Origin: Bradyrhizobium tropiciagri
GTDB lineage: Bacteria; Pseudomonadota; Alphaproteobacteria; Rhizobiales; Xanthobacteraceae
Direction of reading: 5' to 3'
DNA length: 43,963 bases
Assembly: GCF_001189845.1 (NCBI RefSeq)
Contig: NZ_LFLZ01000073.1
Coordinates: 1 to 43,963, forward strand
Position numbers and translations under genes: made by a program. Of the stretch, positions 35,137 to 43,444 are shown piece after piece; positions within the stretch are counted from its first letter, which is position 1, and every line of letters starts with the position of its first letter. The notes beneath the pieces were generated by a model. It searched no databases, was not told the origin of the DNA, and was given only the letters and a program-made list of their open reading frames with translations.

Positions 35137-36392
35137 CTACGCCCGCTCTTCCCAGATCATCGCCAGGTGCACGATGGTCTGCACCGCCTTTTCCATGTCC
35201 TGCCGGCTGACCCATTCGAGCCGCGAATGGAACGCATGCTCGCCGGCGAAGATGTTCGGGCAGGGCAATCCCATGAAGGACAGCCGCGAGCCATCGGTGC
35301 CGCCGCGGATCGAGGTCTTCACCGGCGTCAGTCCCGCGCGCTCGATCGCCTCGATCGCGTAAGCGACGATCTGCGGGTGGCGGTCGATCACCTCTTTCAT
35401 GTTGCGGTACTGCTGCTTGACCTCCATGCGGTAGGTCGAGCGCGGATATCCCTTCATGACATCCTTGGCGATGGCTTCGAGCAGCGCTTCCTTCTGCTTC
35501 AGGCCGGCTTGGTGAAATCGCGTACGATGAAGTCGATCCGTGCGTGCTCCAGCGCGCCCGAGATCGCGACCGGATGCAGGAAGCCTTCCTTGCCTTCGGT
35601 GGTCTCGGGCGAGCAGGTGTCCTTGGGCAGGCGATCGACGATCGCGGCCGCGATCTTGATCGCGTGCTCCATCTTGCCCTTGGCGAAACCCGGATGGGTC
35701 GCGACGCCTTCGATGATGATGCTGGCCCCGTCGGCGGAGAAGGTCTCGTCCTCGATATGGCCCGCGGTCTCGCCGTCCATGGTGTAGCCGAAATCGGCCC
35801 CGAGCTTCTTGATGTCGACCTTGTCGACGCCGCGGCCGATCTCCTCGTCCGGCGTGAACAGGATCTTGATGGTGCCGTGCTTCACCTGCGGATTGCTCAT
35901 CAGGAAATGCGCGGCATCCATGATCTCGGCGAGGCCGGCCTTGTTGTCGGCGCCGAGCAGGGTGGTGCCGTCGGTCGTGATGATGTCGTTGCCGATCTGG
36001 TCGGCCAGCGCTTCATGCTCGGCGGCGCGGATCACCTGTGTGGAGTCGGCAGGCAACACGATGTCGCCGCCGCGATAGTTCTTCACGACCTGCGGCTTGA
36101 CGTTCTTGCCGGTGCAGTCGGGCGAGGTGTCCATGTGCGAGCAGAAGCAGATCACCGGCACCGTCTTGTCGGTGTTCGCGGGGATCGTCGCATAGACATA
36201 GCCGTGCGGATCGAGATGCGCGTCGGGTATGCCCATCGCCAAGAGCTCGGTGACCAGCAGGCGGCCGAGATTCTTCTGCTTCTCGGTGGAGGGGCAGGTC
36301 GGCGAATCCGGGTCGGACTGGGTGTCGATCACGACATAGCGCAGGAAGCGCTCGGTGACGGTGTGCTTGAAGTCGAGAGCCGGTGCCAGCAT
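35137..36392 (-). pseudogene. pepT: Peptidase T (tripeptidase), frame broken by one missing base
   Basis: A zinc aminotripeptidase of family M20. The first frame covers 36392 to about 35505, with CFCSHMDTSPD, GADNKAGLAEI, FTPDEEIGRGVD and DFGYTMDGE, and ends after RDFTKPA. The remainder reads in another frame: MKGYPRSTYRMEVKQQY, the RGGTDGSRLS motif and the last metal ligand in GEHAFHSRLEW. The expected AAGGCCGGCC (minus strand) reads AAGCCGGCC at about 35507; one base is missing. Restored, the protein is 418 residues, normal for the family. The ATG at 36392 (MLAPALDFKHTV) is chosen since the upstream extension is not conserved in character. Sequence error is the simplest explanation. Confidence 0.85.
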
Positions 36393-36485
36393 GAAGACCG
36401 CGCAGAGGTAGGGACGGGGACAATGCGCCTTGGCGAAGTTGGTTCGCGCAAGCAAACCGGATCAAGGCGAGCAGGAGACAATTCT

Positions 36486-36537
36486 ATAACAGAAAAGCGC
36501 CACTCCGGGGCCGCGTCACGAGCCGGAATGGCGCTTT
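36486..36537 (-). terminator. Intrinsic terminator of hupB
   Basis: AAAGCGCCACTCCGG (36494-36508) and CCGGAATGGCGCTTT (36523-36537) pair with one mismatch. On the minus strand a T-rich tail (TTTTCTGTTAT) follows. Confidence 0.7.
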
Positions 36538-36559
36538 GATATCAACGGAGAGTAAAGCC

Positions 36560-36859
36560 TTAAACGGCTTCCTTCAGCTCCTTGGCGGCGCGGAAGGCGA
36601 CCTTCTTGCTCGCCTTGATATGGATCTGCTCGCCGGTCGCCGGGTTGCGGCCCATGCGGGCGGCGCGCTTGCGGACCTGGAGGATGCCGAGGCCGACGAT
36701 CCTGATCCGCTCGCCCTTCTTGAGGTGCTTGGTGATCCGGGTGACCATGTCGGTCAGGATCGCCTCGGCTTGCTTCTTGGACAGCTCCTGCTCTTCGGCA
36801 ATGGCCGCCGCCAGGTGCTTCAGCGTGATCGTCGCCGGGGTCGCTGCTTTCTTCGCCAT
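36560..36859 (-). CDS. hupB: DNA-binding protein HU
   Basis: A 99-residue HU/IHF family protein. The DNA-intercalating beta-arm with GRNPATGEQIHIKASKKVAFRAAK is complete. The N-terminus is longer than E. coli HU by a few residues (MAKKAATPATITLK), as in other bradyrhizobia. HU compacts and bends DNA in the nucleoid and affects replication and transcription. It is a single gene with its own terminator. The 331 bp upstream region should hold its promoter. Confidence 0.9.
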   Translation of the reverse strand: MAKKAATPATITLKHLAAAIAEEQELSKKQAEAILTDMVTRITKHLKKGERIRIVGLGILQVRKRAARMGRNPATGEQIHIKASKKVAFRAAKELKEAV

Positions 36860-37190
36860 GTGTGGCCCTCCTCGTTGCTGAATGGCTGGATTGCTTGCTT
36901 GCGCGCGAATGGCGTGCCGTTCGCGTCGGGAAATTGCGCCCGGAAAAGTCCTGAAACCGCCGGCTCAGGGAACGGGCAGCGCCGGGCCGGCCACAGGAAA
37001 CCCAGACGTATCAGGCCTTATTTGATTCGGGGCTTTGCTGACTACGCCGTTTCGCCTGAAAACAGGCTACAACTCGCAGCCATAGCGCAAAAGCGCCTGC
37101 GCTGTGCAGGGATCCGCAACGCGCTTGACTATCGGGATGCGGGCCTTTATGCCCTCGGTCCTGCGCGGATCAATCCGAAGATCGGCATCC
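36860..37190. other. Spacer between hupB and tRNA-Asp
   Basis: No gene is seen. It must carry the hupB promoter, which I cannot place, and holds the tRNA-Asp promoter at 37125. Several short GC hairpins occur, none with a T-run. Confidence 0.5.
37125..37153 (+). promoter_or_regulatory. Promoter of tRNA-Asp
   Basis: TTGACT (37125-37130) and TATGCC (37148-37153) are separated by exactly 17 bases. The predicted start falls about 30 bases before the tRNA. Confidence 0.65.
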
Positions 37191-37267
37191 GCGGGAGTAG
37201 CTCAGTTGGTTAGAGCGCCGCCCTGTCACGGCGGAGGCCGCGGGTTCGAGTCCCGTCTCTCGCGCCA
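37191..37267 (+). tRNA. tRNA-Asp (anticodon GUC)
   Basis: Acceptor arms GCGGGAG and CTCTCGC pair with one G-U. The anticodon loop CTGTCAC, closed by CCGCC/GGCGG, gives GUC at 37225-37227. D-arm GCTCAGTTGGTTAGAGC and T-arm GGGTTCGAGTCCC are standard. The discriminator is G, with CCA encoded. Confidence 0.95.
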
Positions 37268-37412
37268 GTCTTATCAATCACTTAGCCCAAGTTCCGGATT
37301 TAGAGACGTGCCACTCGGCTCGCTGTCATGACGTCTTGGACGCCTCCCTGTCCGGGCTTGCCGGCACGCATCTTCGAGACCCCCCCAAAAACAACCGCCA
37401 AGCTCGCCTCTT

Positions 37413-37598
37413 TCAGACGATCTCAATCGCCGGTTCGCACCCGGCGATCGCATGATCATCATTCACGCGCGCAATCCGGCATCCCGCCACGCCTGACACG
37501 ATCAGCCAGGTTTCTGGCTGTGCGCCTTCTCCGATGACGACCGTTGCGTCCTGATCCGGGAGTGCCTGGAGTGCTTGGATTAGCTCGCGGACTTTCAT
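37413..37598 (-). CDS. Small hypothetical protein
   Basis: A 61-residue protein starting MKVRELIQALQALPDQDATVV, a compact alpha/beta pattern known from small uncharacterised rhizobial proteins. The later part VIGEGAQPETWLIVSGVAGC suggests a two-strand sheet. CAGGA lies about ten bases before the ATG at 37598, and the extra upstream residues to 37622 look spurious. No function known; it may interact with a small ligand or protein. Confidence 0.6.
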   Translation of the reverse strand: MKVRELIQALQALPDQDATVVIGEGAQPETWLIVSGVAGCRIARVNDDHAIAGCEPAIEIV

Positions 37599-37622
37599 CG
37601 ATACGATTCCTGGAGGCCGCAC

Positions 37623-38023
37623 GGCTGGAGCGCCTCACGCGAGCATTGGATAGGCGAGCGCGGTAGTGACTATCGCCACCCCGGTCGGTGAGAATGGAAG
37701 CAGCGCGGGTCCCGGTTCACGTGCGCAACGTAACGCGCCAGCCTGACGTCAACCTTACTTTGCTGGGCTGAAGTCCAGCCGATTCCGTCGCTGCTGTATC
37801 TGACGGAACCAATCAACTACGTCAGGTTGTCATTTTTCGGCACTACACTTGATGAAAGCTGTCGCAAGGCTTGCAGCAACAGCCGCGTGCGCGGTTCCAC
37901 CGCGTTCCGGAACTCACGCGTATGATGCGTCTTAAAGTTGCCGGAGAAATCACCGACAGTTTTGGAAACATTCAGATGACGCTGGCGCGGCAAGGACCGA
38001 CAAACAGAGTAGGAGATGTGCGG
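37623..38023. other. Spacer before the methyltransferase
   Basis: About 400 bp with no supported gene. The methyltransferase frame is open from 37871, but AGGAG and the well-conserved start at 38024 make that extension unlikely to be translated. Confidence 0.45.
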
Positions 38024-38914
38024 ATGAATTGGAGCCTGTGGCTGAACGAATACTACAAAGACGAGCTGGCGAGGACGGAGGCCGCATGCGGAAGGGGAGA
38101 GCCTGCGTACGAAGCGTTCAAGTGGATCGACGATCCCTATCTTTGGAACGTGCTGCTCTGGAAGGAGTATGATGGTTTCGACGCCATCAAGGCGACGATT
38201 CCCGATCCGCCCGACGCCGGCACCCAGAAGAACTGGAGCGGTCGTTCCGGGATGGAGCTCGGCGCCGCGGTGATCGAAACCTATCGGCTCATACACGACA
38301 AACTCAGGCTGCATCTGGACAAGCCATTCGAGGAGTGTTCGGTGCTGGACTATGGTTGCGGCTGGGGCAGCGTGCTCAGATATTTCATGAAGGATGTGCC
38401 GCTGCGCAATTTGCATGGGTGTGATCCTCACAAGGGCATCATCCAGGTGGCGCAACGCTCCAACCCTCGCGCCGATATCGTGCTGTCGGACAGCCTGCCG
38501 AAACGTCTTCCATTCAACCAGAAATTCGATGTCGCCTACGCGCTGTCGATCTGGACGCATCTTTCCCCGGTCGCGAGCGACGTATGCCTCGACGCGGTCC
38601 ACGCTGCGCTGGAGGATCGTGGTCTGTTCCTTCTGACGGTGCGGCCGCCGGCATATGCATTCTATGAGCCGATCTCGAAATTGCCCGGTTGGGATCAGCA
38701 GAAGATCACCGAAACCGTGCGGCGAGACGGCTTCTACTTCTATCCCCAAAGCTATCCGGTCGATGGCGAAATGACATACGGCGAGACCATCATCACCAAG
38801 CAGTACATCGAGGAGCACTGGACCGACCGGTTCGATATCGTCGACGTCGGCATGAATGGGATCTCGCCCTATCAGAGCATCATCGTTCTTCGAAAGAAGT
38901 CGCGGCCACATTAG
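38024..38914 (+). CDS. Class I SAM-dependent methyltransferase
   Basis: A 296-residue methyltransferase. Motif I is VLDYGCGWGSVLRYF, followed by LHGCDPHKGII and the SLPKRLPFNQKFDVAYALSI region, with LTVRPPAYAFY later. The type resembles methyltransferases of surface-polysaccharide or secondary metabolite loci. AGGAG lies eight bases before the ATG at 38024. It is convergent with the polymerase-like membrane gene, 61 bp away; together they suggest a small polysaccharide-related locus, but this is inference. Codon use is a little less biased than in neighbours, which may indicate acquisition. Confidence 0.82.
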   Translation: MNWSLWLNEYYKDELARTEAACGRGEPAYEAFKWIDDPYLWNVLLWKEYDGFDAIKATIPDPPDAGTQKNWSGRSGMELGAAVIETYRLIHDKLRLHLDKPFEECSVLDYGCGWGSVLRYFMKDVPLRNLHGCDPHKGIIQVAQRSNPRADIVLSDSLPKRLPFNQKFDVAYALSIWTHLSPVASDVCLDAVHAALEDRGLFLLTVRPPAYAFYEPISKLPGWDQQKITETVRRDGFYFYPQSYPVDGEMTYGETIITKQYIEEHWTDRFDIVDVGMNGISPYQSIIVLRKKSRPH

Positions 38915-38975
38915 TCAAGTCGCACTCAGGCACCGTCTTTTGCGCGCCCGCCACGTCGCGGCTGGGCGCGCAAGA

Positions 38976-40274
38976 TCAGGACGCCGCGAGGCCGACGACG
39001 CCGGTCTGCTGGGCGGCGTGCGCGGGACTGCGGGATAATTCCGCGCGCTGTTCCGGCGTCAGCCACCACAGCAGGAACAGCAGCGCGATTCCGTTTGAGA
39101 CCAGGCCCGTGGTCAACGGCACGTTCATGATCGCCTGGACGGCGATGCCGGATGACACCGCGATGAAGCGCGGCGACAGATGCCGCGAGAGCGTCGATCC
39201 CGCCGACAGGATCAGGCCGCACGCGAGCGCCGAGACCGGGGCGAGTGCGAGGCCGACCGACGCGATGCCCTCGGTGGCGAGGAAGGACGCGTTGAAATTG
39301 CCGTCGCGATAGATCGCGCCGAGCGCCGGCCCGAGTTCGCCATAGGGGCAGGCGGTCACCTGTCGCAGGATCGATATCTGGCAGAACCGGGTCAACTCGC
39401 GGTGCGCAAAGAAGTCGGCATATTGATCGAGCGCCAGTGACGGGATCGCAAGGAAGCGCAGGTTGATGGCGCTGAACACGACGTAGTCCTTGTCGGCGCT
39501 GATAACGGCGAATGCCGTCAGCCCGACGGCCGCCGGGAGCAGGAAGCCGAGCACCGTGGCCAGTCGCGGGTTGAACTGGCCGTAGAGCCAGAACAGGAAC
39601 GGCAGCCAGATCGGCAACAGCAGAACGGTCTTGTTGTTGACGACCGGATAGAAGCACAGCGCGAACAGCAACACGCAGGCGGCCTGCAACCATTGCCTGC
39701 GTGATGCGAAATGCGCAAACAGATAGGGCAGCACCGCTCCGATCATGATCCCGGTGAGATAATTCAACAGCGCCGGCCGCGCGATGGCGTTGCGGGCTGT
39801 GCCATAGGGATTACCGAGGTTGACCCCGTAGGAGATGTCGGAGATCAGCACGGCGAAGGACGGTGCCAGCAGCAGCAGCGCAACGCGTTTGATGGCCGCT
39901 TCCGACAGGTTGGGCCGCCAGACCGGCATGTTCTGGAACATCAGGGGGATCATCGCGGCGGCCAGCGCGGCGATCATGGCCCAGCGGGCGATCGCGTGCG
40001 GGTAGTCGAACGCGCTGAAGAAGCTGAGCCAGACGAAGCCGAACACGGCAGACAGCAGCGAGAAGCTCACCAGATAGCCGAAGCTGAATCGTCCCGCGGT
40101 GAATGCCGGGATGAAGATGACCATGATGGCGGTGCCGAGGATGGCCTCGGCGGTGATGCCGGACCGCCAGACGTGCATCGCCGGAAAGGCGTGTCCGCAG
40201 GCGATCAGCGAGGCGGTGCTGACGGCGAAGAACCCGAGGATCGTGCCCCCGACAACCAGGTCATCGCGCGTCAT
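38976..40274 (-). CDS. Multi-spanning membrane protein, polysaccharide polymerase-like
   Basis: A 432-residue inner membrane protein with about 10-12 hydrophobic segments. A large periplasmic-type loop lies near residues 270-330 (FFAHRELTRFCQISILRQVT and YRDGNFNASFLATEG), reminiscent of Wzy/O-antigen-polymerase-like proteins. No clear catalytic motif can be named. No other glycan genes are adjacent except the convergent methyltransferase. It could also be an uncharacterised transporter. Confidence 0.65.
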   Translation of the reverse strand: MTRDDLVVGGTILGFFAVSTASLIACGHAFPAMHVWRSGITAEAILGTAIMVIFIPAFTAGRFSFGYLVSFSLLSAVFGFVWLSFFSAFDYPHAIARWAMIAALAAAMIPLMFQNMPVWRPNLSEAAIKRVALLLLAPSFAVLISDISYGVNLGNPYGTARNAIARPALLNYLTGIMIGAVLPYLFAHFASRRQWLQAACVLLFALCFYPVVNNKTVLLLPIWLPFLFWLYGQFNPRLATVLGFLLPAAVGLTAFAVISADKDYVVFSAINLRFLAIPSLALDQYADFFAHRELTRFCQISILRQVTACPYGELGPALGAIYRDGNFNASFLATEGIASVGLALAPVSALACGLILSAGSTLSRHLSPRFIAVSSGIAVQAIMNVPLTTGLVSNGIALLFLLWWLTPEQRAELSRSPAHAAQQTGVVGLAAS

Positions 40275-40342
40275 TGCATCGGCCCGTCCGATTCGAGAGC
40301 TGTGCGACAGCTAGCCAGCCGGCCTCGGTCGAATCAAGTCAA

Positions 40343-40362
40343 GCAACGTTGAGCGACGTTGC
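40343..40362. promoter_or_regulatory. Small inverted repeat upstream of the membrane protein
   Basis: GCAACGT and ACGTTGC, separated by six bases, lie 69 bases before the polymerase-like gene. It is followed by the AT-rich TATTGTAATATT. It could be an operator or simply a hairpin. Confidence 0.35.
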
Positions 40363-40444
40363 GGTCTGTATTGTAATATTTCCGTTGTGCGATCGGTCAC
40401 CGCGGCGCCGCATTGGACACGCAATCGGCGGCAGGCTGCCCTGA

Positions 40445-40612
40445 TCAGGCAAAGAATGCGGCAACCGCGTTCAGGTCGGATTGTCCAGGCGTGTCGCCGC
40501 GCAAATTCGCGTCGATGATGCGGCGGCAGGCGTCGACCGTGTGGGTATCGCCCAATTCGTTGGCGGCCTCGAGGATCGACCAGACCGTATCCAGGGGAAT
40601 GTCGCTCTGCAT
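40445..40612 (-). CDS. Small hypothetical protein
   Basis: A 55-residue helical protein beginning MQSDIPLDTVWSILEAANEL and ending VAAFFA. Helical periodicity and acidic character fit a small regulatory or structural protein. An alternative ATG at 40636 adds eight residues; neither start has a strong ribosome site. It follows the zinc-ribbon gene by a short gap on the same strand, so they may be co-transcribed. Not recognised. Confidence 0.45.
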   Translation of the reverse strand: MQSDIPLDTVWSILEAANELGDTHTVDACRRIIDANLRGDTPGQSDLNAVAAFFA

Positions 40613-40650
40613 GGTCGCGCTCGGATCTGACAGCATCGGCGGGGCCGGGG

Positions 40651-40851
40651 TTAGAATTCGAACAGGTCGCGGCCGCGCTGCGCCAGGGTGTGCAGGTCCG
40701 CCACCGTACCGCGTACGGCGTTGCAGCGGCGGCATTCGATGATGGTGTCGCCGGACGCGTGCGCGGGATCGGCGACCTTGATCGCCAGGCTGCCGCAATC
40801 GGTGCACGTGATCTTGAAGCCGGTGGAAATTACTTGCTGCTGCAAATTCAT
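40651..40851 (-). CDS. Small zinc-ribbon protein
   Basis: A 66-residue protein with two CxxC pairs (ITCTDCGSLAI and IIECRRCNAVRG), forming a four-cysteine zinc ribbon of about 26 residues. The ends are helical (LHTLAQRGRDLFEF). Such small zinc ribbons often bind nucleic acids or proteins. It precedes the 55-residue gene and follows the HAD gene on the same strand. Confidence 0.65.
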   Translation of the reverse strand: MNLQQQVISTGFKITCTDCGSLAIKVADPAHASGDTIIECRRCNAVRGTVADLHTLAQRGRDLFEF

Positions 40852-40938
40852 TGTGGGCCCGCGCTTCTGTTGACGCGCACCTTACGGAACAATTTTTAAG
40901 ACGGGGGTCGCGGAGCGGATCGCAATCGAACGACCGCG

Positions 40939-41592
40939 TTAGGACGCGGTTAAGATTTCGCCGCGGCCGCGATCCGGCGGATGCAGCGTCGGCCTGCCGA
41001 GCGCGGATACTGCGGCGCGCAGCGCCTCCCGCGCATTGACGGTGATGATTCCGGCGGCGTGGGCCCAGACCGCGAGGTCGGATGCGCTGTCGCCGGCATA
41101 GATGAAGCCACCGGGAAAGCGCTTCAGCAACAGGCCGGCCTTGTTGGCGCCCTTGAGATTGTGCGCGCCGTCGGAGGCGAGCACGTCGTCGAGCCAAGGC
41201 AATCGCGATGCAAGCCGGTTCGCGAGCAGCGCGTCGGCCGCGGTTGCCAGCACGACGCGGCGGCCGGCGGCCTTCTCGCGCTCGGCCAGTGCGACGACGT
41301 CCTGGTGCAGTTCGATCCGGCTCCAGTCGATGCGCTGGCGCCGTGCAAGCTGGCGCTTCAACGCCGCGCGTCCGTGCGTCAGCCAGGCGGCGCATGCAAT
41401 GACGATCAGCGGATTGCGGCGCAGGATCGAGACGAAACTGAGATAGAGCAGGTCGCCCCTGATCAGGGTGCCGTCGAGGTCGAGCACCAATGGCAGCGAC
41501 GTCGGTAGCCCGAGCAGGGTGGACGCTCCGCCGGTGCGGGGATCGTCCTGCGGTTCGGCAAGTATGTCGCCCGCGAGGCGAGGCTCAGTCAT
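40939..41592 (-). CDS. Stand-alone HAD phosphatase domain, UbiA-associated type
   Basis: A 217-residue haloacid-dehalogenase-fold protein. Motif I is DLDGT (residues 38-42, PLVLDLDGTLIRGDLLY), motif II is VLATAAD, and motif IV is GDSASDLAVW. The sequence matches the N-terminal phosphatase half of proteins whose C-terminal half is a UbiA prenyltransferase (decaprenyl-phosphoribose type). Here the protein ends shortly after the HAD domain and no UbiA gene follows. It may be a true single-domain enzyme or a truncated fusion. Its start overlaps the stop of a short upstream frame. Confidence 0.78.
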   Translation of the reverse strand: MTEPRLAGDILAEPQDDPRTGGASTLLGLPTSLPLVLDLDGTLIRGDLLYLSFVSILRRNPLIVIACAAWLTHGRAALKRQLARRQRIDWSRIELHQDVVALAEREKAAGRRVVLATAADALLANRLASRLPWLDDVLASDGAHNLKGANKAGLLLKRFPGGFIYAGDSASDLAVWAHAAGIITVNAREALRAAVSALGRPTLHPPDRGRGEILTAS

Positions 41593-41716
41593 TCGCGACG
41601 CTCAGCCGGCTTGCGACCCTGCGCACGTCGATCGCGCGCGCCCCGGTCTCGGTGGTTCTGCAATCGCCGTAGCCGAACTGGGCGGCAAAGGCCACAGCGT
41701 CCTGATCGGAGCGCAA
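41585..41716 (-). pseudogene. Possible gene remnant coupled to the HAD gene
   Basis: A 43-codon frame with a TTG start right after the terminator of the previous gene, reading RSDQDAVAFAAQFGYGDC and ending SVAND. Its stop overlaps the HAD start by eight bases, the layout of a translationally coupled operon. An in-frame TGA lies just upstream (41725), so the 5' part of a larger gene is probably missing. Family not recognised. Confidence 0.3.
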
Positions 41717-41732
41717 AGTCGATCAGACCCAA

Positions 41733-41761
41733 CAAAAAAGCCGCCCGAAGGCGGCCGTTTT
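41733..41761 (-). terminator. Intrinsic terminator after the small membrane protein
   Basis: GCCGCC/GGCGGC with a CGAA loop (TTCG on the minus strand) and a following TTTTTTGTT on the minus strand. Serves the gene at 41784-41987. Confidence 0.85.
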
Positions 41762-41783
41762 GTCTGCCGAAGCCTGAAAAATC

Positions 41784-41987
41784 CTAGCGGACCGTCGAAG
41801 TCCCCGAAGAAGTGATCGCGACCGGCTTGCCGGCCTTGACGACCTGGTTGGTCTGGGCGGTCTGGGTGAAATCCGCATTGTTCCGCGCCGAAATGCCGAA
41901 CGCCGCAACCCCGATGGCCGCAACGAGGGCAACCACCACGATCTTGAGGTGGGTCGCGCGATCAGCTGAATGGATCGAGTGGTTCAT
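41784..41987 (-). CDS. Small single-pass membrane or exported hypothetical protein
   Basis: A 67-residue protein with one hydrophobic segment (LKIVVVALVAAIGVAAFG, about residues 14-31) and a polar, Thr/Gln-rich tail ending SSGTSTVR. GGAGG lies five bases before the ATG, and a strong terminator follows, so expression looks real. It may be a signal-anchored periplasmic peptide. Not recognised. Confidence 0.65.
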   Translation of the reverse strand: MNHSIHSADRATHLKIVVVALVAAIGVAAFGISARNNADFTQTAQTNQVVKAGKPVAITSSGTSTVR

Positions 41988-42177
41988 GGTCGCCTCCGGG
42001 CGTCTATGCGCCGTCTATGGCAGCTACTGGTAAGCCCGATCTGTTTCCGGATCGTTTCGTGAGTTCCTTGAAATGGTTTCGTGCCACGGGCCGATTGGTT
42101 TCACCGTGCCTTGCGTCACACAGGCGGAGGGCCGAAACTGCCCACAGGCGCGGGATGCGCTCGGGAGAAAAACAATA

Positions 42178-43200
42178 ATGAAAACAACGAATATGACCCG
42201 CCGCCGGGTGCTCGGCACCGGCACGGCGGCAATGGCTGCCACGATGTTTGGTAAGCCGGTCCTTGCCGCGGCCGAGTTCGACTTCAAGCTTGGCGTCAAC
42301 ACTCCGGAAACCCATCCGCTAACAATCCGTCTGGCCGAGGCGGCCAAGCTGGTCGGCACGCAATCGTCCGGCCGGCTCAACATCACGGTGTTCGCCAACA
42401 GCCAGCTCGGCGGCGATCCGGAGATGCTGTCGCAGGTCCGGGCCGGCGGTATCGAGCTATTGGCTGCGCCCAGCATGACGCTGTCGACGCTGGTGCCGCT
42501 GTCCGGTCTGCCCAGCATCGGCTTCGCCTTCCAGTCCTACGACCAGGTCTGGGCGGCGATGGACGGCGGCGTCGGCGACCTCGTCCGGGAGGCGATCGCC
42601 AAGACCGGCGTCGTGCCGCTGAAGAAGGTCTGGGACAACGGCTTCCGCCAGATCACCTCGTCGTCGAGCCGGCAGCTCAACAGCGTCGACGATCTCAAGG
42701 GCTTCAAGATCCGCGTGCCGGTGACGGCATTGCTGACCTCGCTGTTCTCGGGGCTCGGCGCGCTGCCGTCGAGCATCTCCTACAGCGAGCTCTATTCGGC
42801 GCTGCAGACCCACATCGTCGAAGGTCAGGAGAATCCGCTGGCGCAGGTCTCGACCGGAAAGCTGTACGAGGTACAGAAATACTGCGCGCTGTCGAACCAC
42901 TGCTGGAGTGGCTACTGGATCCTCGGCAATCGCCGCGCGATGGCGGGCCTGCCGCCCGATCTGCTCGAGCTCATCAACACCGCGTTCGACGCGGCCGCGG
43001 CGAAGGAGCGCGCCGACCTGATCGAGATGGACCGCTCGTTGCAGGCCGAGCTGACCGGGAAGGGCATGACGTTCAACAGGCCCGATCCCGTGCAGTTCAG
43101 GGCCGCGCTGGTCAAAGCCGGCTTCTACACCCAGTGGCAGAAGACCTATGGCGCGGACGCCTGGGCGTCGCTGGAGAAATACACCGGCAAGCTGACGTAA
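42178..43200 (+). CDS. TRAP transporter substrate-binding protein, DctP family
   Basis: A 340-residue periplasmic binding protein. A twin-arginine signal (MTRRRVLGTG, then ATMFGKPVLAAA) precedes the DctP-type fold: FKLGVNTPETHPLT, GRLNITVFANSQLGGDPEM, then ELYSALQTHIVEGQENPLAQ, the ligand-site signature of the family. No membrane subunits (DctQ, DctM) lie nearby, so it is an orphan here. Ligands are usually organic acids bound by the conserved Arg in GFKIRVP. GGGAGAAA precedes the start. Confidence 0.9.
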   Translation: MKTTNMTRRRVLGTGTAAMAATMFGKPVLAAAEFDFKLGVNTPETHPLTIRLAEAAKLVGTQSSGRLNITVFANSQLGGDPEMLSQVRAGGIELLAAPSMTLSTLVPLSGLPSIGFAFQSYDQVWAAMDGGVGDLVREAIAKTGVVPLKKVWDNGFRQITSSSSRQLNSVDDLKGFKIRVPVTALLTSLFSGLGALPSSISYSELYSALQTHIVEGQENPLAQVSTGKLYEVQKYCALSNHCWSGYWILGNRRAMAGLPPDLLELINTAFDAAAAKERADLIEMDRSLQAELTGKGMTFNRPDPVQFRAALVKAGFYTQWQKTYGADAWASLEKYTGKLT

Positions 43201-43230
43201 CGGCACAATTCGCCAGCAGCAATGCAGCGG

Positions 43231-43262
43231 CCGATCGCGCGAGCAATGCGGTGCGCGATCGG
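43231..43262. terminator. Possible terminator hairpin after the TRAP protein
   Basis: CCGATCGCGC and GCGCGATCGG form a perfect 10-bp stem with a 12-base loop about 30 bases after the stop. Only a short T-rich tail (TATTTGTG) follows, so efficiency is uncertain. Confidence 0.4.
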
Positions 43263-43444
43263 TATTTGTGCGCCCGGTAAAGTCTGCGAGAAAACATGGG
43301 ACCATCCTTTGTTGCGCAGAAGGCACACTGTCGCGCTTTCGGTTCCATTTTCGTTTTTTGTCATGCGGCAGGATGTCTCAGGGGATACAACCTCACGCTG
43401 AGATTTTCAGTGGCCGCGCGGCGCGCGGCCCGAGTTGGAATGCC

